Origin: Diospyros lotus
Taxonomy: Eukaryota; Streptophyta; Magnoliopsida; Ericales; Ebenaceae
Assembly (NCBI RefSeq): GCF_014633365.1
Contig: NC_068351.1
Location: 24,586,366-24,650,365 of the forward strand
DNA: 64,000 nucleotides
Direction of reading: 5' to 3'
Notes under the pieces: generated by a model
The model's input: only the letters and a program-made list of their open reading frames with translations
Databases searched by the model: none
What the model was told of the DNA's origin: nothing
Made by a program: the position numbers and the translations under genes
Shown here: positions 1-11,289 of the stretch, piece after piece
How the letters are laid out: each line of letters opens with the position of its first letter
How positions within the stretch are numbered: position 1 is the first letter of the stretch

Positions 1-2436
1 CGCCGGGTGTGCCACTATAAGGAAATTCCTGGGATTTTTTTTTTAAAAGTCTGTCATGCACGGCGCCATGAGTACAATCTTCACATGCAGATGAAACACC
101 CGTCGCATACAATGGCCAATACCCGCGATGATTTCAAGAACAATCTTCACATGCAGATGGAATCCCAGAAGCCCTAGTCTTGTCCGTTTAACTAACAAGA
201 TCAATAATCTTAAACTAAACAAGCAATAGAATAATGCAGCGAAAAATAATAACATAACATCAAATATTGTGGCCTACCACGGGGTTCGTACATAGCAAGA
301 TACGTATTACAATGCTACAAAAGGATAATAACGCTATCTTGCGCCCGTCCATACATATACTAAAAATAGATACTAACGACCCAAAAACAATACATCAGCT
401 ATCACTCCAAACTCCATTGACCCTCAATTGGACATGTCCTTGCCTTTGCAGCAATCCCTAGTTGGAACGTAGAATGTTCCAAGGGCATAACCCAAATTAG
501 ATGATAAAACATCTAAGTGATGGCACGATACAGTCTACTGAATGCATGAATAACACATGTACATGACATAAAAGACAAATATCACATGCAACATGTCTAA
601 CCTGAGAAATCTCCCTAGCATACTCAACCTCCCGTGGAAAATCCATTCCACACACCATTGGGGTTAACCTTGCTGCGACATACTTAATCCCCGAGTGCCC
701 TACTGTGTCACCCGATCACTGGGATTAGCCTTGCCCCATTCTCAAGAAGACCCCACCCCGATAACAATAGCACAAAATTAAGACCTCGACGATGTGAGAA
801 AAAAACGCGTACCATGCACCTAATTTTCATAAATAAAACAATTGATGCATTATTCCAAATGAACGACATGCATATGATGCCACAAGTACATAAGTAAAAC
901 ACCTATACAATGTATCTCAAATTCCGGAAGGCATAACCACTCACCTGAAGTCATTACCCACACATCAAGACACTTTTAAACAACGATAAGGCTGGATTCG
1001 AACCTCTCACCTTAATTCGAAAAAAGCTTATTTTTGCCTCAAAAAGCGTGTCACACCTCAAAAATCGTGTAATCTTTCCTTCTAACAGTCAAGTCATCTC
1101 CTGATTACCATTATGACTATAGAAATTAATATTTCTATTTTTCTTATAATTTCCTCAATTTTTCGTATTTTTTTCTATTTTTTTTCAAACCTTTCTTTTC
1201 TTCGAAAATCCATAACAAATACCAAATACCTAGTTTCTCCAAATATTTTTGCATAAATATCCCTAAAATAATTTTATAAAAATATTAAAATTAATTTCAG
1301 AAAAATATCGTGTCTCACGAGCCCTCACGTGCCAAGCGAGTGGGCTGCGACTGAAGTCCGCGCGTGCTGGTCACGCGCTTTGTCTTCTCCGGCGATGGCG
1401 ATCTAAAACAGATTCCAACGACCTAACAAACTATATGACCTTAAAGCTCTTGGAAAGGCGATCCTAGGGGTACCCTCTACCGTTGGAAAAAACCACTGGA
1501 AAGGCCTCAAACGGCCGTTTACAGGGTCGGCTCCGGCAAAGCCCGATTTTCTGACTAAGCCACTGAAACCCCTTAAAGCCTACACCAAAACCTCCCAAAT
1601 TCTCCAGAAAAACTCTCTAGCACTCAAGGAACAAAAGCCCCTTATTCCCAAGGTTCGATTCTTGCTGAAACATGGCCAATCTACTTCGATTTGTTTTGAA
1701 ACCCTCGGCCATTCGAACCCTAATTATACTTGATTTCGACCGGTTCTTCGACTAATAGGAAGCTTTCCTAGCTCTTAAGCTTCGAATATGATCATTAGAA
1801 GCCTCAAAATCAAACCAAATCGTGATGAAATTGCTTTGAAATTTTCGGCCAGATTTGCATTTTCTTTAAAAATGAATTCCCACCAATATACCATAGATCT
1901 CAGCCAATGGCTAGGTTCATTCGAACCATCATGGCCTGGAGATCATTCTGATGCCCCTTGCGAGTTCCGACGATGGCCGTCGCAAAGTTGGCCGATGATT
2001 TGCAGGTTTCACACCCAACTTTCGTTAATTGCACTTCCACCCCCAAACTTTGATATTTCATGATTTTGCCCCTTTCACTCAAACCCTAGATTTTTCACTT
2101 ATTCCATTAAACCCCTCAAGTTTAGAATGTATCAATACACGCTTGAAAGTCTAGAAAAAACCTCTTTTTGACCACCCTCCATCAATTTCTAAATTCTACA
2201 CTTTGGTCCAAACACCCCTAATCGCATAATTTTAACCCAAAACCTCTGTAAATCCCTTGGTTTTTGACATTCCACTACTCTTTAAAAATTTTTACCCTCC
2301 AAGTTTCGTCTTGGTTTGGTCGCTTGCCTTTTCGTGCAAGTTTTGAATATCACACATTGGCCCGAAACTTTGATAAATTCCATTTTTACCCAATAACTTC
2401 TAAAAATACCTTTGATATTAATTACTGGGTATTATA
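1..2436 (-). mobile_element. Decayed LTR-like fragment, probably Ty3/gypsy
   Basis: No gene is visible. The right edge ends in GGGTATTATA, which on the minus strand reads like an LTR start (TATAATACCC, as in the solo LTR at 13514). The segment holds a GC-rich island at 1310-1560 inside AT-rich DNA, as the other gypsy LTRs here do. A block at 450-530 resembles 15250-15300 and 12735-12790 (GGAACGT...GTTCC followed by a 'TTAGATGAT...CATCTAAGT' type stretch). The left end runs off the window, so neither a partner LTR nor a target duplication can be checked. Open frames here are short and have no recognisable product. Family assignment is inference. Confidence 0.4.
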
Positions 2437-3597
2437 GTTTGTCTTTTTTTAGTTATATTTTTTGTTATAATTATTACTCATTTTACAGTGGTGGTTGATC
2501 GAAACAATCCCGTGGGTGGTGAGTATGTGGGTTGTACCAATAAAAGGTGTTGTCAAGATCCCTAGATGCATGAAGTGGTTATCAAAATGGAAGCCCAAAC
2601 AAATAAATTATGCTGAATATCATTGTAAGTTGGTTAGTGTTTTATGTAAATTTCGACCAATGTCTTTTTTATTTTGCACAACTAGCTATCTAAAATATTT
2701 CAATATCCTATAGTCACTTAAACCGAGTCCGACGATAAAATCAACTGATACAAAGCAGGCCACTAATTTCTGGAGGTCTTTTAATCCTCTTTACATGGTT
2801 ACGTTTTCAAGCATGGGGGTAGGGCAATGGAAGATGAGGCTAGTGTATGCAAGGATGGTAGGTATAAGAAGGAGTTTGTCCGTAGGATGGATGGGGGGAG
2901 GGAGCGAAAAAGAAGGATGAGAAGGAGTCAGTTCGTAAGGGACCCCTTCAGAGCGCACAACCTGTCTAGAACGAGCCTAGGGTATGATTATTATCATAAT
3001 GTTTTTTGTACGCATACTAATAGTTCATTTGTAATTGTTTTTTATTTTGACTTTTCATCTTGTACAACACATTGAGATCCTTATTGAGCTGCTTCAATTG
3101 TTGAGGAGTATAGACGCATGAGTAGGCTGTTTGGACACACAGGTAGAGCAATTGGAGATGATTGTTGAATCATTGTCAACTAGTCACTAGCGGTTGGAGA
3201 CGACGGTTGAATCATTATTGTCAACTATTCTCTGTATCGCATCAAGTCCAGTTTTTCCTGGACACGTCGATCAAGACGACAAACAGCATCGGGACAATTC
3301 GACACAACCAGCTGGTGGTGATGAGATCCAGCTTGTTCATGTTCTTAAGGAGGACCGAACGAACATCTCCTTTTGTTGTAAGATATAAATTCACTTTTAT
3401 ATATTACTTCCATATTGTAATGGATAATTTATGTTGAGTTATAAAAGGAGGTAGATGGTGGTGCTCACACCCAGCCTGATCGTATTCAAGAGGAAGACCG
3501 GACATCTCGCGTAAATCATAAGATGCAAATTAACTCTTATACATTTACACTTGTAACTGTAAATTTTTATTCAGTTGCAAAATAAGCTAGATGATGG
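2437..3597 (+). pseudogene. Unrecognised transposon-like coding remnant, left half
   Basis: This stretch carries several short open frames on the plus strand (2495-2713, 2827-3075, 3194-3388) separated by AT-rich, intron-like DNA. The frame at 2827 is rich in Arg/Lys (RKRRMRRSQFVRDPF), a basic run of the sort seen in plant transposon ORFs next to Ulp1-type domains, but no catalytic domain can be seen. From about 3300 a block encoding an acidic 'hydrophobic-x-EDRT-S' phrase recurs: near 3350 (KEDRTNIS), 3490 (QEEDRTSR) and, beyond the CACTA insertion, at 6420-6450 (EANQTSPS). Each is followed by an AT-rich spacer, suggesting a duplicated exon unit. I do not recognise the protein; a decayed CACTA or MULE accessory ORF is a guess. 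Confidence 0.3.
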
Positions 3598-3613
3598 CAC
3601 TACAAAAAAACTG

Positions 3614-3880
3614 GCATTTAGCAGCGGCTTTTTTTGCATCTAGCGGCGGTTTTGACCAACCGCTGAAATAACCGCCGCTAATCACATTTTTTGAGCCGAT
3701 TTTAAAACCGCCGCAAAATTAGTGATTTAGCGGCGGTTTTTCAACCGCCACAAAAATAAAAAAAATAAAAATTTTAATTTTAGTGGCGGTTTCTGAAACC
3801 GCCGCAAAAATAAAAAAAATTAAAAATTTTGATTTTAGCAGCGGTTTCTGAAATCGCAGCAAAAATAAAAAAAAAATTAA
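3614..3880. repeat. CACTA left subterminal palindrome array
   Basis: About four to five short inverted-repeat units built on TAGCGGCGGTTT...AAACCGCCGC, spaced about 50-60 bp and divided by AT-rich linkers. In En/Spm elements such subterminal motifs are the transposase (TNPA-type) binding sites. That role here is inferred from position and repetition. Confidence 0.85.
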
Positions 3881-4899
3881 AAATTTTAATTTCTCTCACC
3901 CGCCCAGACCACGAGCTTGTGCCGCACAGCCACGTGGCCGCATGTCCGCGCGCCACGTGGCGAGGCTCCCCTTCCCCAGAGTTTCGAACCCGCAACCTCC
4001 ACTGTGCACGTGTGTGCGCGCAACCGTCTAATCTGCCAAGCCCCCTTGTTATATAACCACATATATAAATTATATACCAAAACAGCCACTACTTTCCATA
4101 ATTATATTTTATATTTTTTAATACAAATTAAAAAATATTAATTAATTTATTATTTTTTAAAAGAGTAAAGGAATAAATTAAAAATAAATTAATTGAATTA
4201 AATTAACTAAATTAATTGATTAAAAATAAAAAAATTTATTTATTTTTTAAAATTATTAAAATTTTGTTAAATTTATTTTTATTTTAATTTTTTAAATTAA
4301 ATTTTTAATTAACTAGTGGTGAACCCATGTGATATATGGAGAGTTTAATTTAAAAATAAAAAAATAAATTTATTATTTTAAATAATTTTAACAGAATTGA
4401 TAATTATAATTTTTTTTAATCTTTAATCATGTTGAAAAAATTTAAGTTTACTTAATTATTCACTATTTAATATACTAATGGAGAACACTTTTAATTCAAT
4501 ATACTGTCATTCAATTAATGTATTAACGAATAATTAACATATTAAATAGGTTACTTGAGAAAATACTTATAATTTTTTTTATTATATTATATTTATTTAT
4601 AAATAAATATTTCCACTTAAAAACGTTCGTTATTTTCTATTTATTATATTATAATTATAAATATAAATTAAAACTCTTAAATATGAGTAAGAATAAGTTT
4701 TTTCAATAATAACAAAATTTTAAAAAAATTAATTTTGATTTCTTCCATAGTCTTAAAAATGTGATACCTTAAATATTAATTAGCATTAAAAAACCCTAGC
4801 GTTTGACAACCTTAAATATTTTTTTATGAATTTGTTAAAACATCACATTTTCAAGACTATAATATAATTATTAAATTAATTAATCACTACCTTTGATTT

Positions 4900-5878
4900 A
4901 ATGCAAGTTTTTGAGAGAAAAAATTCACTATTGATTGACACTTGGCAAATGTAAATTATTAATGCAATAAATACTAAATGCAAATCATTAATGCAAGTTT
5001 TGGGGGAAAATTTTATTACTACTTATTATTTCAAAGCAATTGAAAATTTTAAATTATTATTACGAATTACAAAATGTAAATTATTAATACAATAAGTATT
5101 AATTACAAATCATTAATGCAAGTTTTGGGTGGAAATTTCTTTTTTCAAAACTATCCTACTTTTATATATATAAATATGCAAATTACAAAATATAAATTAT
5201 TAATGCAATAAGTATTAAATGCAAATCATTAATGCAAGTTTTGGGGGGGGGAATTTATTACTACTTATTATTTCAAAGTAATTGAAAATTTTAAATTATT
5301 AATGCAAATTACAAAATACAAATTATTAATGCAATAAGTATTAATTGTAAATCATTAATGCAAGTTTTGGAGGAAAATTTCTTTTTTAAAGACTATCATA
5401 CTTTTATATATATAAAGATGCAAATTATAAAATGTAAATTATTAATGCAATATGTACTAAATGCAAATCATTAATGCAAGTTTTGGGAGAAAAATTTATT
5501 ACTACTTATTATTTCAAAACAATTGAAAATTTTAAATTATTAATGCAATAAGTATTAATTGTAAATCATTAATGCAAGTTTTGGAGAAAAATTTCTTTTT
5601 TCAAGACTATCCTACTTTTATATATATAAAGATGCAAATTACAAAATGTAAATTATTAATGCAATAAATCCTAAATGCAAATCATTAATGCAAGTTTTGG
5701 GAGAAAATTTTATTGCTACTTATTATTTCAAAGCAATTGAAAATTTTAAATTATTAATACAAATTACAAAATGTAAATTATTAATACAATAAGTGTTAAT
5801 TCCAAATCATTAATTAATGCAAGTTTTGGGAGGAAATTTCTTTTTTCAAGAGTATCCTAGTTTTATATATATAAAGGT
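4900..5878. repeat. About 240-bp tandem repeat inside the CACTA element
   Basis: Four copies of an AT-rich unit that ends in a block around CTTTTATATATATAAA. That block recurs near 5158, 5400, 5614 and 5860, giving spacings of about 242, 215 and 245. Each unit holds two or more copies of TTAATGCAAGTTTTGG. There is no coding capacity. Copies differ by small indels. Confidence 0.85.
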
Positions 5879-5990
5879 TTTGCAATTAATTTAAATTAAA
5901 ATTTTAATTTCTTTTTAAGATTTTATATTTCTTTTTATTAATTTAATTCAATTTAATTTTAATTTTGAATTATTTAATTATTTTTAAATT

Positions 5991-6375
5991 TAGCGGCAGT
6001 TAATAACCGCCGCTAAATTAAAATTTTTAATGAATTTTGCGGCGATTTTTGGAAACCACCGCAAATGTTAATTTAAATTTAATTATAAATTATTTAATTA
6101 TTTTTTTAATTTAGCGGCGATTTTTCAAAACCATCGCAAAATGTATTTTAATTTTAATTTTGATTTATTTAATTATTTTTTAATTTAGCGACGGTTTCTC
6201 AAAAACCGCCGCTAAATTCAATTTTATTTTTTAATTATTTAATTATTTTCTAAAATTAGCGACGGTTTCTTGAAAACCACCGCAAAATTGAATGTTTTAA
6301 TAAATTTAGTGACGGTTTTTAAAAATCGTCGCAAAATTTCATTTTTTGCGACGGTTTTAAAAACCGCCGCTAAAA
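5991..6375. repeat. CACTA right subterminal palindrome array
   Basis: About seven inverted-repeat units of the form TAGCGRCGGTTT...AAACCGYCGCTAA, one every 55-65 bp up to the right terminus. It mirrors the left array and has the same presumed role as transposase binding sites. Confidence 0.85.
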
Positions 6376-6396
6376 ATCAATTTTTTTGTAGTGTGG

Positions 6397-7014
6397 TGAC
6401 AAGTCCCTGCCTGCTTGGTCTCATGAGGCGAACCAGACATCTCCTTCTTTGGTAACAAATTTCACTTTTATATGACTACATATTTGTCAACTCTACCAAA
6501 TTATCACGTTGTATTTTTGTTGCATTGTCGGAGGAGGTGGACAAACAATTAGTACAAGAGCAAGCACCATCCAAATTTTGTCGTACACATTTCACCTATC
6601 TCGATCGACAGAAGAAGAGAATAAAATCCATAGCGGTAGAGCTTGGGGTTCTTCGCCCAGGAAGTAGCGAAACAACACCATGAGGCTGAGGAAGATGAGG
6701 AATGTTGGTCCCATACCCCCTCCAAGATACACCAAGTACATAGTCTCCTAAGATGAGATCCAATAAGTCTTTACCTTTTATGTGTAGATCAATAATACGA
6801 GTACCCGTATAATAATTTTTGTTCATTGTAGGAATACCATCGATCACGTATACCAAATTGTACAATGTATGCTTCACTATATAGAGGGAGAGACGAGCTG
6901 GTTGAGGGGGAAACACATTGATAACTACTTGTGTTGCCTTCGACGGATCAAAAATATGATCTCGACTACCGATTATCCTATCACTCATCGTAATGATCTC
7001 GACTAATGACCTCA
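6397..7014 (+). pseudogene. Unrecognised coding remnant, right half, and unassigned DNA
   Basis: Continues the sequence interrupted by the CACTA element. A plus-strand frame from about 6528 reads an acidic/glutamine phrase (EEVDKQLVQEQ) followed by about 35 further codons before stops. A 139-codon open frame lies on the other strand at 6596-7015, but no domain is recognisable in either. Nothing else can be supported here. Confidence 0.25.
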
Positions 7015-7489
7015 AAAAAATAATCTCTAAATCTCATAGATCCATAATCATGGTTACCGAGTCAACCTTACACTCGAATCATATTATTGGATCCAAACTT
7101 CAATAGCTAAGTCAATCTGACCAATTGTTCTATCGCTTAATGAGGTTAGATCCTCAAATCAATAATCTCTAAGACTACTACCGTCAATCCTCGAATCTCC
7201 AAATATGGATTACTTTCTTTAAGAACCATCAGTCTCTTTTCCCCCTAAATCTCCACTTGGGGTTCTCACTAACTGGTTCTAACCGTATCAAATCACTTTA
7301 AGTCTCCGAGTTGTTATTCCCTAAATCTCCAAATAGGGTTATGTTATGAGAATCCTCAACTAAAATAACAATTAATCTCAAAGTCAGACTTTTATAAGTC
7401 TCTAAATAAAATTTCGCTCTAACTCTAACTGTATCAGAGTCCCATAAGTCTCCAAATCAGACTTTTCCTATGTCTTCAAATAGAATTTC
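7015..7489 (-). other. Leader-like region of a gypsy element
   Basis: Non-coding, with repeated short phrases such as 'AAGTCTCCAAAT' and 'AATTTCGCTCT'. It lies next to a primer binding site, so it looks like the 5' leader of a minus-strand LTR element whose body would lie to the left. No gag can be seen. Confidence 0.4.
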
Positions 7490-7501
7490 GCTCTGATACC
7501 A
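7490..7501 (-). other. Primer binding site, initiator-Met tRNA type
   Basis: The minus strand reads TGGTATCAGAGC, the usual PBS complementary to plant initiator methionine tRNA, two bases from the edge of the LTR that begins near 7504. Confidence 0.75.
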
Positions 7502-7503
7502 AC

Positions 7504-8880
7504 TATAACACCTCACTTTCTCAGTTGTCTTGTTAACTTGGAACAATTATGGGATAATAATTTTTTTTCTTCCAAAACTACTGTTAAACCATATCATTTC
7601 TCATATTCATCCCAAAATTTTCATACATCTATCTCGAAAGAAGATCATCATAAAAATTAAATGCAGAATTTGGAATCGAACCTTAACTTCAACATCAAAA
7701 CATGACAACATGATAAAACCATTTATATAAAATCGGGTTTAAGGTAGAACCACTTACCTCATACGTATCTCATAACATCTTAATTCTCGTGCCAAGCTTC
7801 TACCGAATTCAATTCGGAACCTCAACATTCCCTGGCCATCATATTTATTCAAGGATATCAATATTTTATTTTTCTTAATATTCTCATAATTTTCCTTTAT
7901 TTCCTCCTATTTTTACTCGATAAATCCAAACTAAACATTTCTCAAATATTTCTCTATAACAATTCATAAAATAGCTTTCCTGATTTTCTGGAATTTTCTA
8001 AGAAATTTTACTCACCATAACTTAGTCCTTCAAGCTTCCTCGATATGCGTGTCATGACCACAAAACGTGTGTCTCAATAATTTATTTCCTAATTCCGAGC
8101 TCTTGGCCATCATCACTTACTGCCTTCATTTGGCCATTGCCATTGTTTGCTCTCCTTCTCATTTTTCAATCTATATATAGCCATTCACTTGCAAAGAAAA
8201 CTTAACTATTAAGTTTGTTGTTCATCACTCTCCCATGATTTTTTACATCCCACTTGCACAAAGCTTAACCATTAAGCTTTCACAAAGGCCATCACACACA
8301 TGAGCGCATATATATACATATATAATTATATATATTACACTAAAATAATAAGAAATTTACACATTTAAATCTCAAAATTCATCTCTATTTCACTTAGAAA
8401 ATTATTTAATTGCATTCACATCCTCAAACATCAATTAATTGGTGTTAGCATACCAAAAATTCAAAATTAATAACTTAAAATCTCACTCGATAAGGACGAT
8501 TTCATCCTTGGGCCCATGCTGGACCTTTGATTTGTCCCGAAACAACTTTAGAATTGATTATTACGAAAAATCAGAGCCCCCTTAGGGTTCTGTTGACTTC
8601 CCAGGAGTCTCCTATGACGATTCAGTTTTTCAGCCTAAATCATAGATGTACCGAAAACTGTCTCAATTCCAACTTCTTTTAATACGATAAATCATATCTC
8701 GGAACCCTCATCAGGACCATATCATTTTCCTACATTTACACTCTGAGACATTCCCTACCGTCGATTCGGTACTTATAACTGTAAAAAAATTATACTTAAA
8801 GCCCCTAATCTTTTGATAATTTCACCTATAGCTCAGGTTAAAATTACTCTTAAACCCTTTTAAAAATCTGGGATATTACA
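7504..8880 (-). repeat. Long LTR, copy A (chromovirus-like gypsy)
   Basis: It ends GGGATATTACA at 8880 (minus-strand start TGTAATATCCCAG) and begins near the PBS at about 7504. It aligns by eye with 12373-16274: matching blocks include the 'CCTGGCCATCATATTTATTC' region and the 'CATCCTCAAACATCAATTAATT' region. Relative to copy B it lacks about 460 bp near 7695, with 'ACATCA'-like microhomology at the junction. A purine-rich tract (on the minus strand) abuts its right edge, so copy A is the 3' LTR of the wrecked element on its right. Confidence 0.75.
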
Positions 8881-8893
8881 TTCTCCTTCCCTT
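8881..8893 (-). other. Polypurine tract
   Basis: The minus strand reads AAGGGAAGGAGAA directly before the LTR start TGTAATATCC, the expected position of a plus-strand primer tract. Confidence 0.55.
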
Positions 8894-9880
8894 ATAAAAA
8901 TTTTATCCTCGAAATTTGCTATATATTCTAAATCTTAAAATTTATTCTCGAAATTTGCACCTTATGTATCAAGTAACTAAGACAATATACAACTTACTAC
9001 CTAAATCCATTAATCTCATATCATTCCATCCCTAACAGACACCCTAGTTTGTATTCGTTATACATCCAATGCCTACAAGCATACCGTGTAATTCACAAAA
9101 TTTCCTATTGTGGCTCTTTACAGACGACCACACTTATCCTAAAATTTTAGGCACGTACATCTTACCTCGTAACTAGACAATGTCATCCCACATCTCGAAA
9201 ATCAAAACCCTTAGACTGGCTACGCTCTTCTTTCCATAGATAAAATACATACATACCTTTTGTACCATGTTCACCAAATCCAGCTAAACTGTTAGGCCAA
9301 CGATGAAAAAAGACGATCTTCTCAGCATTCATAGTCAGCAGGCTAAAAGCTTTCATCATCTGTCACTTACAGCTATCCACCTAGTCATAGTAGGCATACT
9401 CTTACTCAAAGCGTCAGGCACCTTCCTGCCAAGCCCCAGGTGATACGAAGCAGTGCAGTAGTAGTCCTCAAGGACCTTTATCCACCGACGCTCTCCCTTT
9501 GTTCAGCTCCTTCTGCGAGAACATCAGGCTTCTCACAGTTTGTGAACATATCAAATATCCCACCATACCGGAAATGTCTTCATAACCTCAAGAACACATA
9601 CCACAACTGCCAACTCCAAGACATACGTCAGGTAGTTCACCTTATCTTGGCGTGATCCATACCAAATCACCTATCTATGTTGCATTAACACGCAACGCAA
9701 TCCTTTAAGCTATAATAGGCTCTCCCTGCATCCGACAGGTCATTCTTTTTTTACTCTCTTCACGAGTCCCGTCATGGACATAACTTTTTTAGAGTATCCC
9801 ATCATGACTCTGACAACGATTTTCCAAACATCTTATTTCGAAACATCATAGCATTCTATTTTGAAACCTAATTTTTGGAG
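8894..9880 (-). pseudogene. Decayed gypsy pol: RNase H end
   Basis: No open frame survives, but the minus strand from about 9690 to 9350 keeps the layout of the RT-attached RNase H of plant chromoviruses. Sequence equivalent to the 'ELN..QRRWxELLKDYD' and 'HPGKAN..ADALSRK' stretches can be traced at 9440-9520 and 9390-9440, with many substitutions and indels. It lies between the LBD-bearing insertion on its right and LTR A. It is non-functional. The lineage (Tekay/Del-like chromovirus) is inferred from the long LTR and this domain. Confidence 0.5.
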
Positions 9881-10712
9881 AATTTATTTCAAAACCTATG
9901 TTTCTCCATTTTAGATACATAGGGTCGGGACTATAAATACCCGAAAAGCCCTGACCTTAAATTTTGCAGGTCTGGATAATTTTCTTTACCAAAATCTCTA
10001 GAATATTAATAAAACACGTTTTTTTAGAAAAAAATTCTACATTTTTTTATTTTCTTTTTTATTTCCATTTTCTTTTCTTCTTTCTTCTTCTCCTTCTTCT
10101 TACCCCTCCATTCTTCTTTGTGCCTTCCCTGCGACGCATGAACAGCCCGCTTCCCAGCCGCCACAAAACCAATCGTCGCCTTTGTAAGCCGTCTCTTGAG
10201 CCTCCGACGATCAACCCGACGGCCCTCAATCCTGTCGACGTCGTCGCGTACTGTCAGATCTACACTGACCGACAACTGCATTCCATCGCAGTCACTGCCT
10301 TCCAGATCTCCATTATCTCTGGTCGCCCAGATCTGACCCTTCACCAATCATTGCCTACTCAAATCACCATCGCCGCTACCTGCAGCCGCAGTTGCCGCAT
10401 TCACCAATCGCCGGCCACGCCGCTTGCCAGCGCCACAGTCGGTCACTTCCTGCTGCCGCGCAACCATCGAGCCACCAGTCGTTTCTTCACCGGCCTCCAG
10501 AACTGGCCAAGCCGCTTCTGTCCGTTGTTGTTCTTCTTCAAGTCTATCATTTTCATCCTAGCCTTGGTTTTGTAATCTTACAATCCAGATCTTAAATCAG
10601 ATCTGGTTCAACCTGATCCGCTTCAATCTATCTCATCCATCTAGATTCAACCCATTAGATTTGTCCCCAAATCCAGTTATATCTAGCTACTACCCAAATC
10701 CATCTATAAATC
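9881..10712 (+). other. Upstream region of the LBD relic: TATA-like box, pyrimidine tract, GC-rich leader
   Basis: A TATA-like ACTATAAATA lies at about 9931, followed by a long pyrimidine tract (10040-10115) and a GC-rich stretch (10120-10540). Both strands of the GC-rich stretch are open for 100-200 codons, but the residues are low-complexity and match nothing I know. It could be the captured promoter/leader of the LOB-domain gene or part of an LTR. I cannot decide. Confidence 0.35.
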
Positions 10713-11289
10713 ATGTCGGGACCCGAGTCTCCATGCGGTGCCTGCAAAGTCTTGAGGAAGAGATGTACTCAATTGTGCGTCTTTGTCCCTTACTTCTTCC
10801 ATGAGAAATAATCTATTCATTTTGTTGCCATCCACCAGATATTTGGTGCTAGATATTGAAGCTCAAGCTCGGCTTTAAGATCCTACTTACGGCTGTGTAT
10901 CCCATATTTTTACCCTCCAACAACAGGTTGTTGATCTGCAAACTCATGTAACTTTATTGCAAGATTTATTATTTGCAAACTATTTTGCATATCCTCAACC
11001 TTTTCCAAATTAGTCTCACCCACAACCTAATTGAAATCCTATTCCAGAACCTAATCCGAGCTTTTTCGACATTTTTTTACCCATCTCGTATGGACCATTA
11101 CCCATGGATAATCCAAATCCAATTTGGAGCTCTGAATATCCCATCATCCTAGAGAATGCCTCGTTACCTAGTTTCCAATATGTTACTTCTCTACATTACC
11201 CCGGCGAAACTAGCAATAGCCAATGGCCACTCCGAGACGATGCTGATGAGCTTGGAGTTGTCGTGTTTCGCAAACATCATCAGCATTGA
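10713..11289 (+). pseudogene. LOB-domain (LBD/ASL) transcription factor pseudogene
   Basis: From the ATG at 10713 the frame reads MSGPESPCGACKVLRKRC and on to TQLC. This gives the plant-specific LOB zinc-finger-like signature C-x2-C-x6-C-x3-C (Cys 8, 11, 18, 22), followed by VFVPYF and, after an in-frame TAA at 10809, HFVAIHQIFGA. About 30 residues of the GAS block are then missing. The frame resumes at 10858 with EAQARL, a stop, [21 protein letters not shown], matching the conserved 'EA.ARLRDPVYGCV' segment and the start of the leucine coiled coil. The same frame continues to 11289 with two more stops and a plausible C-terminal tail. Class I LBD proteins are DNA-binding regulators of organ boundaries and roots. 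This copy cannot encode one. It sits inside a decayed gypsy element, so it is a captured or retro-copied fragment. The missing block spans the place where LBD genes usually carry an intron, so intron loss cannot be judged. Confidence 0.8.

Larger units (their letters stand above)
3598..6393. mobile_element. Non-autonomous CACTA (En/Spm) transposon
   Basis: The element starts CACTACAAAAAAA and ends TTTTTTTGTAGTG, a perfect 13-bp terminal inverted repeat of the CACTA class. It is flanked by a 3-bp direct repeat TGG (3595-3597 and 6394-6396), the expected CACTA target duplication. Both subterminal regions carry repeated GCGGCGGTTT/AAACCGCCGC palindromes. The 2.8-kb interior has no transposase-like ORF and holds about four tandem copies of a roughly 240-bp AT-rich unit. 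It therefore depends on an element elsewhere. It interrupts the unrecognised coding remnant (2437-3597 and 6397 onward). Edges are certain; the family is clear from the termini. Confidence 0.93.

Noticed and set aside
3970..4030. tRNA-like B-box sequence (TTTCGAACCCGCAACC)
   Set aside because: No cloverleaf or A box could be built around it and it is inside the CACTA element; similarly TTCGAACCTC near 1008.
6596..7015. 139-codon minus-strand frame as a gene
   Set aside because: No recognisable domain and no good start context or partner exons; it overlaps a decayed transposon context.
9964..10575. 203-codon plus-strand frame and overlapping 107-codon minus-strand frame
   Set aside because: Open because of a pyrimidine tract and GC-rich leader; residues are low-complexity and match no family.
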